Shown here piece by piece: positions 35,727-43,032 of a stretch of 64,000 nucleotides of DNA (position 1 is the stretch's first letter; each line of letters opens with the position of its first letter). This DNA is from Mycolicibacterium chlorophenolicum (GTDB lineage: Bacteria; Actinomycetota; Actinomycetes; Mycobacteriales; Mycobacteriaceae). A model generated the notes under the pieces. That model had not been told where the DNA came from. It worked only from the letters and a program-made list of their open reading frames with translations, and did not search any database. The translations under genes were made by a program, and so were the position numbers. The DNA is taken from the NCBI RefSeq assembly GCF_001044235.1, contig NZ_JYNL01000004.1:749-64748 (forward strand). Reading direction: 5' to 3'.

Positions 35727-37510
35727 TCGACCGTCACCGACTTGGCGAGATTTCGCGGCTTGTCGACGTCGCGGCCCAGGGTCAGTGCCAGGGACCGGGC
35801 CAGCACCTGCAGCGGCACCGTCGCCCCGATCGGACCCCAGGGGGCGCTGACGTTGTCGACAACCGGCACAGAACTACCCGCGGGACCGAGGGTGACGATG
35901 CGGCCACCGCGTGACGCCACCTCCGCGACGTTGCAGGCCAGCTTGGGCTCGCCGCTGTCGACGACGACAATGGGCGTGCCAGGACCCACCAGCGCGAGCG
36001 GGCCGTGCTTGAGTTCACCCGCTGGACAGCACTCTGCCCACCGGTACGTGAGCTCCTTCAGTTTCAGAGCCCCTTCGGCTGCGTACGGTAGACCAGAGCC
36101 ACGACCGATGAAGATGAACCCATCGGCATCCACGAACTCGTCGACGATCGGTGGTATTGCGCCGCGTGCGACGGTGCTCGCTGCAGCCAACTGATCCGGC
36201 ACACGACGCAGATCGTCGACCAGGCGTGTTGCCGCACCGGCGGACAGGCGATTCATGGCTACCAGCGCCGAAATCATCAGAGCTGAGCCGGAAATCACCT
36301 GACACACGAAAGTCTTCGAGGCGGCCACCCCGATCTCCGGGCCGGCCGAGCACTCGATGACCGCATCGGCGAGCCGAGCGAGCGTGGAGTGTGAATTGTT
36401 GGTCAGTGCCAACACATACGAGCCGTCTACTGCGGATGATTCCATCGCGCGAAGCACGTCGGCGGTCTCTCCGGACTGACTCACGGCCAGGCACAGCTGG
36501 TCGGGATCCGGAACCTGTGCCGCCGCCTCGCTCGCGACCACGGTCGTTACCGGAAGTGCACCGAGCGAACGAACCAGGTTGGCGATCACGTTGCCGGCAT
36601 TCAGAGAAGTGCCGCATCCGATCACCTGCAGCCGCCCGAACGCCGGAAGCCCGAGATCGTTCCACAACCTCCCGTTCGCGACGCCGCCGATCAAGCCGTC
36701 CAGCACGCGAGCGGCGACGTGAGGTTGCTCGTCGATCTCCTTCGCCATGTAGTCGGTGTAGTCATGCAGTTCGACATCCTCACTGCGCCAATCGCAGCGG
36801 CTTGCCATGGGAGGCGATACGACGACCCCCGCATGGCACCACCGTTGCGTGTTCGTCAGTTCCACGACGTCGCCGTCTTCGAGTACGCGGAATTCGTCGA
36901 TCCAGTCGGCGATCGCCGCGATGTCGCTTGCCGCGAAGTCGCCTTGATCGGTGTGTGCCACGAGCAGCGGAGACCCTTTGGCCGCGACTGCGATTCGACC
37001 GGTGCCCTCTTCCAGAACCGCGATCGCCCAGGAGCCCTGAACCCGGCTGAGGGCCTTGTGCACCGCGTCGACGAGGTCGCCGCCGCCGAGCCGCTCGTCT
37101 TCGATGAGGTGACAGAGAACTTCACTGTCCACCGGGGTTGCGAAACTGTGTCCGGCGCACGCGAGCTCGGCGCGCAGACTGGCGGCATTCTCGATGATTC
37201 CGTTGTGTACGACGCTGATCTCCCCGGTGCAGTCAGCATGCGGATGGGCGTTGTCCTCGGTTACCGAACCATGGGTGGCCCACCGCGTGTGGCCGATCCC
37301 CGCTCCGGTGAATTCGGTCTCTGCGCACTGACCCAGTAGCGTCTCCAGGGAATTGATCCGTCCGATTGTCCGCAGTCGCAGCACATCGCCGCCGACGGCC
37401 TGTAACGCAACACCCACCGAGTCGTACCCGCGGTACTCGAGCCTGCGCAGCCCGATTCTCAGGTACTCGGATGCCGGCCGGTGTGTCCGGCAGGCGATGA
37501 TTCCGCACAT
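35723..37510 (-). CDS. GlmS paralogue: glutamine-fructose-6-phosphate aminotransferase
   Basis: The product is 595 aa. After removal of Met1, Cys2 (MCGIIACRTH) would be the glutaminase nucleophile; RRLEYRGYDSVGV, HTRWATHG and VHNGIIEN complete that domain. The C-terminal isomerase half has two SIS domains (CGTSLNAG, VSQSGETADVL, LKLKELTYRWAECCPAGELKHGPLAL). ATG 37510 is chosen because Cys must be residue 2 and GAGGAG lies upstream. As part of an amino-acid activating operon it is probably a dedicated supplier of GlcN-6-P, not the housekeeping enzyme. It overlaps the next gene by ATGA. Confidence 0.88.
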   Translation of the reverse strand: MCGIIACRTHRPASEYLRIGLRRLEYRGYDSVGVALQAVGGDVLRLRTIGRINSLETLLGQCAETEFTGAGIGHTRWATHGSVTEDNAHPHADCTGEISVVHNGIIENAASLRAELACAGHSFATPVDSEVLCHLIEDERLGGGDLVDAVHKALSRVQGSWAIAVLEEGTGRIAVAAKGSPLLVAHTDQGDFAASDIAAIADWIDEFRVLEDGDVVELTNTQRWCHAGVVVSPPMASRCDWRSEDVELHDYTDYMAKEIDEQPHVAARVLDGLIGGVANGRLWNDLGLPAFGRLQVIGCGTSLNAGNVIANLVRSLGALPVTTVVASEAAAQVPDPDQLCLAVSQSGETADVLRAMESSAVDGSYVLALTNNSHSTLARLADAVIECSAGPEIGVAASKTFVCQVISGSALMISALVAMNRLSAGAATRLVDDLRRVPDQLAAASTVARGAIPPIVDEFVDADGFIFIGRGSGLPYAAEGALKLKELTYRWAECCPAGELKHGPLALVGPGTPIVVVDSGEPKLACNVAEVASRGGRIVTLGPAGSSVPVVDNVSAPWGPIGATVPLQVLARSLALTLGRDVDKPRNLAKSVTVE

Positions 37511-37734
37511 CACCAAACTCCTCGGCCGTCGCCAGCGAATGTCTTGACGGATATCCCATTTCTCAATGACAGGCCCGAAACTCGGAAGTGTGAAACCGAG
37601 CTCGAACTATTCGAATTGCTGTACCTGACTTCGCGATCTGCCACGTTCATGCGTATGAAGATCTCGTCTGAGTCCGGCCCGATCACCATCTGCACCGCCG
37701 CCTCGCAACGACTTTCAGCTTCCCCCGCAAACAC
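37510..37734 (-). CDS. Possible small leader ORF coupled to the GlmS paralogue
   Basis: This is a 74-codon frame (MFAGEAESRCEAAV...DGRGVW) whose TGA shares a base with the ATG of the glmS-like gene (TGATG), the same arrangement used downstream in this operon. It starts 31 bp beyond the repeated 37-bp element. No ribosome site or known domain is visible and codon bias is only moderate, so it may be just untranslated leader. Confidence 0.28.
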   Translation of the reverse strand: MFAGEAESRCEAAVQMVIGPDSDEIFIRMNVADREVRYSNSNSSSSVSHFRVSGLSLRNGISVKTFAGDGRGVW

Positions 37735-37818
37735 ATCTTCACTATTGACGACCCCGATACCGTTCGTACATGGACCATGAGAGCGATTTTCGGACTGGAC
37801 CCGGGACTGAATCGGGAT
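37511..37818. other. Upstream region of the amino-acid operon
   Basis: These 308 bp lie between regulator 1 and the glmS-like gene, both minus strand. They hold the uncertain 74-codon frame (37510-37734) and the first copy of the 37-bp repeat (37765-37801). The base composition is lower in GC than the flanking genes, as expected for a promoter region. Confidence 0.5.
37765..37801 (-). repeat. 37-bp conserved element, copy 1
   Basis: On the plus strand it begins CGTACATGGACC and continues with GAGCGATTTTC and then GGAC. It matches copies at 38953 and 40099. It lies between regulator 1 and the glmS-like gene, 255 bp upstream of the glmS-like start. Confidence 0.7.
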
Positions 37819-38748
37819 CTAGTACGACGAGAAGTCCTCGGCCGCAAAGATGTTGCGAGCGAGTGCTGCGGCCTGTTCACGGCTGCTAACACCGAGCTTG
37901 GTCAGCACGCTATGCACGTGATTCTTCACAGTGTGGACTGCAATACAGAGCCGGTCCGCGATGTCGCGGTTCGCCAGCCCCGCTTCCAACATCCGAAGGA
38001 TCTGGATCTCCCGAGCGGTCAGAGGTAGTTCTCTGGCCGCCGGCTGCCGACGCTGTGAGGCCAGGGCTGACAAGCGCCTGAGCAATATTGCCGACACCCC
38101 TGGCGAACACAACGATTCCCCGGCAGCAACTCTGTGTATCAACACAAGCAAGTTTTCGAGGGATTCCGTACGCAGGTGATACCCGGCTACGCCGGCCTCC
38201 GCGCACGCGACGATGCCCGATTCGTCCTCCTCCGACACACCGACGACGACCACGCGTACGTTTGGGCTCAATTTCGTTGCTTGCCGTAGCAACATCGCAC
38301 TATCGCGGGTCGCCATGTTGAACAAAACGACGTGCGGGAGTGTCGCTTGGACTTCGGCTACCAACGACGTCAGATCCCACGCCACGCCGACCCCTACCAC
38401 GCCGGACTGCGCGGCGAGAACGCCCACCAGACACTCGCGGTGGAGTGCGCAGTCGTCGACGACCAGAACACGGACGTCACGGAGTGACCCGAGTGCACTC
38501 GCTACCTTGTGACGCGCTTCCGCTCCGTTGGCTGTCCGCACGATCCGGTCGAGGAACTCGACGTTCGAATGCGGGACTATGAGTGCATCATTCGATGGGC
38601 GCCTGTCGACGGGAAGCCAATCGTAGGCTGCTTCGCGACGGTCCCCATCAAGTGAGGCCGGATCACCGGACATTGCAACGGCGTCAGCTGGCCAGGCCGA
38701 CAGCAACGGGTGGATAGGCGGGAGCTCACTCATCTCGGGCCCCACCAT
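37819..38748 (-). CDS. LuxR/NarL-type regulator 1 with pseudo-receiver domain
   Basis: The product is 309 aa. An N-terminal extension of about 90 residues precedes a CheY-like domain (VRVLVVDDCALHRE) in which the phosphoacceptor position reads LFNMATRD, Asn144 in place of Asp. The C-terminal LuxR HTH is intact (LTAREIQILRMLEAGLANRDIADRL, VHTVKNHVHSVLTKLGV). Regulation is therefore probably not by ordinary phosphorelay. There is no histidine kinase nearby. It is the closest regulator to the glmS-like operon and is co-directional with it. An internal start at 38733 is possible. Confidence 0.87.
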   Translation of the reverse strand: MVGPEMSELPPIHPLLSAWPADAVAMSGDPASLDGDRREAAYDWLPVDRRPSNDALIVPHSNVEFLDRIVRTANGAEARHKVASALGSLRDVRVLVVDDCALHRECLVGVLAAQSGVVGVGVAWDLTSLVAEVQATLPHVVLFNMATRDSAMLLRQATKLSPNVRVVVVGVSEEDESGIVACAEAGVAGYHLRTESLENLLVLIHRVAAGESLCSPGVSAILLRRLSALASQRRQPAARELPLTAREIQILRMLEAGLANRDIADRLCIAVHTVKNHVHSVLTKLGVSSREQAAALARNIFAAEDFSSY

Positions 38749-38952
38749 TCGACTCGAAATGCTTGCACCGTCTCACGGTCCCGCCCCGCACGCTGCTGCG
38801 TCTTCAAAGGTCCTCCCCCACGGAAACCTGCTGTGTCACCGTGACTCCCGAGAGAGGCCGAATCACATTGTGACTCGTTCGCCGACTCAGAGGGAACGCG
38901 ATGCAGAGCTAACTCGTCTGACACCCACCACTATCGGGGTCTTCAGAACTGC

Positions 38953-38989
38953 CGTACATGGGTCATCGGAGCCAACTTTGACTAGACCG
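38953..38989 (-). repeat. 37-bp conserved element, copy 2
   Basis: The plus strand begins CGTACATGGGTC, then GGAGCCAACTTTGAC and GACC. It is the most diverged of the three copies. It overlaps the stop codon of regulator 2 and lies 205 bp upstream of the start of regulator 1. Confidence 0.6.
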
Positions 38990-39691
38990 GGATCCGGGCC
39001 TCCGGCGGTCGTCCTGGTCCCCCCGCAGCTTGTGGAACGCCGCAGCAGCCTCGGCGCGGGTGTTGACCCCCAGCTTTGTCAGCAGGTTGTGCACGTGATT
39101 TTTCACGGTATGGACCGCGATGGACAACTCGAGGGCGATTTCCTGGTTCGACCGGCCTAGTTCCAGCATGTGCAGGACCTGGATCTCGCGTGAGGTGAGT
39201 ACTGGATCCCTAGGTGCAGATCGTCGTGAACCAGCGACAGCGGACACCCGTCGAAGGAGCGTTGCTGCGATTTGTGGCGGGCACCAGGTGTTGCCGTCCG
39301 CTACGACATGGATCAGCACGAGAAGGTCGGCCAACGAGTCGACCTTCATGTGGTAGGCCGCCACTCCGGCCTCCGCACAGGCGAAGATCGTGTCCTGGTC
39401 GTCCTCGGGAGTCGCGACAGCGACCACGGGCACCTCCGGGCTCAGGTTGCGAGCGGCCCGCAGGAACGTCCGCACCTTGCTGGCGGCCATGTTCAGCAGA
39501 ATCACGCGCGGTGCTGCGGATTCCAGAGCGCCGATCAGGGAGGGCACGTCCCAGGCGGTACGGACGGACAATTTCCCGTTCGATATCAGTGCCGAAGCCA
39601 GCGCTTCGCGATACAGCGTGCAGTCATCGACGATCAACACCTTGCCCGGGGCCGCCGCGCGCGAGTCACCGTTGGTCACAGGGGCCGTCAC
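38963..39691 (-). CDS. LuxR/NarL-type regulator 2 with pseudo-receiver domain
   Basis: The product is 242 aa from a GTG at 39691 that overlaps the stop of a 98-codon frame (GTGA); a GTG two codons upstream is also possible. The receiver has VLIVDDCTLYRE, but the phosphoacceptor position is Asn (VILLNMAAS). The LuxR HTH is LTSREIQVLHMLELGRSNQEIA then VHTVKNHVHNLLTKLGV. It is paralogous to regulators 1 and 3 over its full length, including the AGVAAYHMK segment. It may respond to a ligand or to a partner protein in place of phosphorylation. Confidence 0.86.
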   Translation of the reverse strand: MTAPVTNGDSRAAAPGKVLIVDDCTLYREALASALISNGKLSVRTAWDVPSLIGALESAAPRVILLNMAASKVRTFLRAARNLSPEVPVVAVATPEDDQDTIFACAEAGVAAYHMKVDSLADLLVLIHVVADGNTWCPPQIAATLLRRVSAVAGSRRSAPRDPVLTSREIQVLHMLELGRSNQEIALELSIAVHTVKNHVHNLLTKLGVNTRAEAAAAFHKLRGDQDDRRRPGSRSSQSWLR

Positions 39692-39984
39692 GTCCACCGC
39701 GGACGCGCAACCGGGCCCGTCTTCAACGGCCTTCTACGATCCTGTTGTGTGTCAAACGAATCGACGTTGTTTCCGTCGGCATCGTCACCACTGCACGATT
39801 CCTCGGTCAGACTTGGAAGCGCGTAGGTCGTTAGTGTGGGCACAATCCCTGTGGAAGGTGCCGGCCCCGGCGAGTCAACCGGTTGGGGAGCGGCCAACTG
39901 AGCGGGCGCGGGGGCCGGCACCGGGCGTGGTGGTGGACGCAATGTCACTGCACCGCAGGGCATGTCGTTCGGACGAGCAGCCAT
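39688..39984 (-). CDS. Possible 98-aa proline-rich protein coupled to regulator 2
   Basis: The frame starts MAARPNDMPCGAV, with GGGGAGG 6 bp upstream of the ATG, a strong ribosome site. The first half is Pro/Ala-rich (RPPPRPVPAPAPAQLAAPQP) and the second half acidic. Its TGA overlaps the GTG proposed for regulator 2 (GTGA). No family is recognised. The ribosome site and the overlap favour translation; the composition does not. Confidence 0.42.
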   Translation of the reverse strand: MAARPNDMPCGAVTLRPPPRPVPAPAPAQLAAPQPVDSPGPAPSTGIVPTLTTYALPSLTEESCSGDDADGNNVDSFDTQQDRRRPLKTGPVARPRWT

Positions 39985-40162
39985 GCCACCTCCCCTGCGC
40001 TGTTGCGGGGAAGAGTCGGCGACGCTCAGACGCGCCGGACCGAGAGTGACGAGCTAGCCCACACCCCGCACCCCCACTATCAACCGCGACGGGACCGACG
40101 TACATGGACCTTTGGAGCGATTTTCCACCCAGGACCGTGCCTAGTTCCTGTCAATGAGACAG
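39985..40162. other. Intergenic region with repeat copy 3
   Basis: These 178 bp lie between regulator 3 and the small proline-rich frame. The only recognisable element is the 37-bp repeat at 40099-40135. No gene can be supported here. Confidence 0.45.
40099..40135 (-). repeat. 37-bp conserved element, copy 3
   Basis: The plus strand begins CGTACATGGACC, then GGAGCGATTTTCCAC and GGACC. It agrees with copy 1 at most positions. It lies between regulator 3 and regulator 2, 115 bp upstream of the small proline-rich frame. Confidence 0.7.
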
Positions 40163-41005
40163 TCATCGCAGTGACCGGCAGACGACCGCCGCTTCCGCCC
40201 GCGTGCGGACACCGAGCTTGCTCAAAATGCTGTGTACGTGGTTTTTCACCGTGTGCAAGGTGATACAGAGCTGGTCGGCGATGTCCTTGTTGGACAGACC
40301 CTGTTCGAGCATTCGGAGGATCTGCATCTCGCGTGTGGTCAGATCCGGATCGCCCGGAACGGACCGTCGGTCGGATGCCATGGTCGACAGATACCTCAGC
40401 AAAACGGCCGAGATCTGCGTCGAACACACAGACTCTCCATCCGCGACCTTGGCGATCAGATCCCGCAGTTCACACAGGGACTCGGACCTCAGGTGATATG
40501 CGGCGACGCCCGCCTCGGCGCACGCGATGATGCCGGCCTCATCGTCTTCCGCAATACCCACGACGATCACTCTCGCCAGGGGCCAGATCTGTCGCACAGC
40601 ACACAACAATGCGATGCTGTCGCGCGTCATCATGCTCAGGAGCACGATGCTCGGAGCCGTCTCAGTCGTCGCCGCGCGCATCGACGGTAGATCCCAGGCG
40701 ACAGAGGGAGACAACGCACACTCATGGCCGAGGATGGACGCCAAATTCTCCCTCTGGAGTGCGCAGTCGTCGACGATCAGAATGTTCACGGCCGGCAGCC
40801 GACGCCGGGCGAGGTCCGGCGGAACGCGCGGCTTGTCACATCGACCGGGCGTGGCAGCCGGCACCATTGCGCCGATGGTGCCGAAATCCCGTGTCGACAC
40901 CGGGACTGCGAACGCGCCCTCACCGGGTTTACTCACGCACCGGACGGGTGCCGGGCCCCCCATCGCTCCCCACTTCTGCACCGTCGTCGATCTGACTTCG
41001 CCCAT
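40163..41005 (-). CDS. LuxR/NarL-type regulator 3 with pseudo-receiver domain
   Basis: The product is 280 aa with an N-terminal extension of about 72 residues. The receiver domain has ILIVDDCALQRE, but the phosphoacceptor position is Ser124 (VLLSMMTRD), and the conserved Lys of switch regions is Arg (YHLRSES). The LuxR HTH is LTTREMQILRMLEQGLSNKDIADQL with LHTVKNHVHSILSKLGV. It is the most upstream of three tandem paralogues, so the three probably arose by duplication and share the mode of signalling. Confidence 0.87.
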   Translation of the reverse strand: MGEVRSTTVQKWGAMGGPAPVRCVSKPGEGAFAVPVSTRDFGTIGAMVPAATPGRCDKPRVPPDLARRRLPAVNILIVDDCALQRENLASILGHECALSPSVAWDLPSMRAATTETAPSIVLLSMMTRDSIALLCAVRQIWPLARVIVVGIAEDDEAGIIACAEAGVAAYHLRSESLCELRDLIAKVADGESVCSTQISAVLLRYLSTMASDRRSVPGDPDLTTREMQILRMLEQGLSNKDIADQLCITLHTVKNHVHSILSKLGVRTRAEAAVVCRSLR

Positions 41006-41464
41006 CGCTCACCTCGGCGTCGACTCAGCGCCGATGCGCCGACGAAACAATCGCGACACACGATGGGCGCGCGATGGACGCAGCAATGCAATTCCGGACA
41101 ACGAGCTATTCGTCACCACAACCCCCTAGGCCCCCCGACACGGTGCATCCGTACCGCCCGTCCGGACGTGGATGCCTCGTTATCGGCACGCCCCATTATG
41201 GTGATTTGCTAGATTAGCAGTCAAGCGCATGAAACGTACAACAGGCTGGATCTTCCCCTAGTCAAGGACTTACCTAGATTGGGCCCTCGCAAAATTATGA
41301 CATTTTGCCTGGTGTGCCAGCATCCCAGCTCTATGCTGGTGCACGCCGCAGTGCCCGTCTCGTCACAGTTTCCTGTCGTTGCAGCGGCTCATCAGCCGGG
41401 AGCACGGGCGATAGACCGCCCCGGAGTTTGGCATCGATGGCGTCAGAATTTGCTGAAGGAGTCC
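41006..41464. other. Intergenic region at the right junction of the 37-kb block
   Basis: These 459 bp separate regulator 3 from ltp2. They are visibly richer in A/T (for example TTGCTAGATTAGCAG and GCAAAATTATGACATTTTGC), and no gene can be supported. The strings TTTGC/GCAAAA form a short inverted repeat around 41287-41308. I see no tRNA, integrase or insertion-sequence end that would mark a mobile-element boundary. Confidence 0.5.
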
Positions 41465-42631
41465 TCAGCCGAGGATGAGCCCCGATGTCGGCACGCCCGT
41501 GCCCGCGGTGACGAGCACGTGCTCGACGTCGGGCACCGGGTTCACCGAGGTTCCGCGGAGTTGGCGTACCCCCTCGGCGATGCCGTTCATGCCGTGGATG
41601 TAGGCCTCGCCGAGCTGCCCGCCGTGGGTGTTGATGGGCAGTCTGCCGCCGATCTCGATCGCGCCGTCGGCCACGAAATCCTTGGCCTCACCCTGTCCGC
41701 AGAACCCGAGCTCTTCGAGCTGGATCAGCGTGAAGGGCGTGAAGTGGTCGTAGAGGATCGCGGTCTGGATGTCCGCGGGCGTCAGGCCCGACTGCTCCCA
41801 GAGCTGTCGGCCGACCAATCCCATCTCCGGCAGCCCCAGCTCGGGACGGTAGTAGCTCACCATCGAGTACTGGTCGGGACTCGAGCCCTGCGAGGCGGCC
41901 TCGATGACCGCGGGCCGGTGCTTGAGATCCTTCGCCCGCTCCGGCGTCGTCACGACGAGCGCCACACCGCCGTCGGTCTCCTGACAGCAGTCCAGCAGCC
42001 GCAGCGGTTCGGCGATCCACCGCGAGTTCTGGTGGTCGTCGATGGTGATCGGCTTCCCGTAGAAATAGGCCTTCGGATTGTTGGCCGCGTGCTTGCGGTC
42101 GGCCACCGACACCGCGCCGAAATCGCGGCTCGTCGCCCCGGACAGATGCATGTAGCGACGCGCGATCATCGCTACCTGTGCCGCGGGGGTCGACAGGCCG
42201 TGCGGGTAGGAGAACGAATTGTCCACCCCGGTGGAGTCGGCATTCTCGACCAGCCGCATCTGCACCTGACCGAAGCGCATCCCCGACCGTTCGTTGAAAG
42301 CGCGGTAGGCGACAACGCATTCCGCCACGCCCGTGGCGACGGCCAGAGCCGCCTGCTGAATCGTGGCGCAGGCCGCGCCGCCGCCGTGGTGGATCTTGGA
42401 GAAGAACTTCAGCTCACCGATGCCGGTGGCGCGGGCCACCGCGACCTCGGTGTTGGAGTCCATCGTGAAGGTCACCATGCCGTCGACGTCGGCGGGGGTC
42501 AGCCCGGCGTCGTCGAGCGCGTCGAGCACCGCCTCGGCGGCCAACCGCAACTCGCTGCGTCCGGAGTTCTTGGAGAAATCGGTGGCGCCGATCCCGACGA
42601 TCGCCGCCTTGCCGGACAGGCCGTCGCTCAC
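41465..42631 (-). CDS. ltp2: Steroid side-chain retro-aldolase Ltp2
   Basis: The product is 388 aa of thiolase-like (SCP-x/lipid-transfer) fold. It begins AAIVGIGATDFSKNSGRS and has HHGGGAACATIQQAALAVATG, YDHFTPFTLIQLEELGFC and the closing INTHGGQLGEAYIHGMNG. Ltp2 cleaves the 17-hydroxy-pregnenone propionyl-CoA intermediate to androstenedione and propionyl-CoA, and does so only together with the DUF35 domain of ChsH2. The GTG start overlaps the chsH1 stop (GTGA). Orthologue of Rv3540c. Confidence 0.93.
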   Translation of the reverse strand: MSDGLSGKAAIVGIGATDFSKNSGRSELRLAAEAVLDALDDAGLTPADVDGMVTFTMDSNTEVAVARATGIGELKFFSKIHHGGGAACATIQQAALAVATGVAECVVAYRAFNERSGMRFGQVQMRLVENADSTGVDNSFSYPHGLSTPAAQVAMIARRYMHLSGATSRDFGAVSVADRKHAANNPKAYFYGKPITIDDHQNSRWIAEPLRLLDCCQETDGGVALVVTTPERAKDLKHRPAVIEAASQGSSPDQYSMVSYYRPELGLPEMGLVGRQLWEQSGLTPADIQTAILYDHFTPFTLIQLEELGFCGQGEAKDFVADGAIEIGGRLPINTHGGQLGEAYIHGMNGIAEGVRQLRGTSVNPVPDVEHVLVTAGTGVPTSGLILG

Positions 42632-43032
42632 GCGGCACCTCCGAGGACCAGCGTGGCGGTCGCGATGACATGGTCACCGAGGCTGTTGCGGCCCACGATC
42701 TTCAGCGTGACGAGGTCGTCGACGATCTCGGTCACCTCCCCGCTGAACGTCACCGTGTCGTAGGCGTACCACGGCACACCGAGGCGCAGAGAGATCGTCT
42801 TGATCACCGCCGTGGGCCCCGCCCAGTCGGTGATGAACCGCTGCACCAGGCCGGTGTCGGTGAGGATGTTGACGAAGATGTCCTTGGAACCCTTGGCCTG
42901 CGCCTTGTCCCGGTCGTGGTGGACATCCTGGTAGTCACGGGTGGCGATCGCGGTCGACACGATGAACGTGGGATCCCCGTAGAGCGCGAGTTCGGGGAGC
43001 TTGGTGCCGACCTCGACGGCAGGGGCGCTCAT
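42628..43032 (-). CDS. chsH1: Enoyl-CoA hydratase subunit ChsH1
   Basis: The product is 134 aa, a single MaoC hot-dog domain (MSAPAVEVGTKLPELALYG start; YQDVHHDRDKAQAKGSKDIFVNILTD hydratase-type motif in pieces). ChsH1 pairs with ChsH2 to hydrate the 3-carbon side-chain enoyl-CoA of cholesterol. The ATG at 43032 overlaps the chsH2 stop (ATGA). Orthologue of Rv3541c. Confidence 0.92.
   Translation of the reverse strand: MSAPAVEVGTKLPELALYGDPTFIVSTAIATRDYQDVHHDRDKAQAKGSKDIFVNILTDTGLVQRFITDWAGPTAVIKTISLRLGVPWYAYDTVTFSGEVTEIVDDLVTLKIVGRNSLGDHVIATATLVLGGAA

Noticed and set aside
41234..41270. Fourth copy of the 37-bp element upstream of regulator 3
   Set aside because: Only CGTACA and a GG/GGAT pattern agree; after six bases the match is not better than chance.
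41006..41464. Attachment site or mobile-element boundary at the right end of the accessory block
   Set aside because: The stretch is A/T-rich with a small inverted repeat, but there is no integrase, tRNA, direct repeat with the left junction or transposase.
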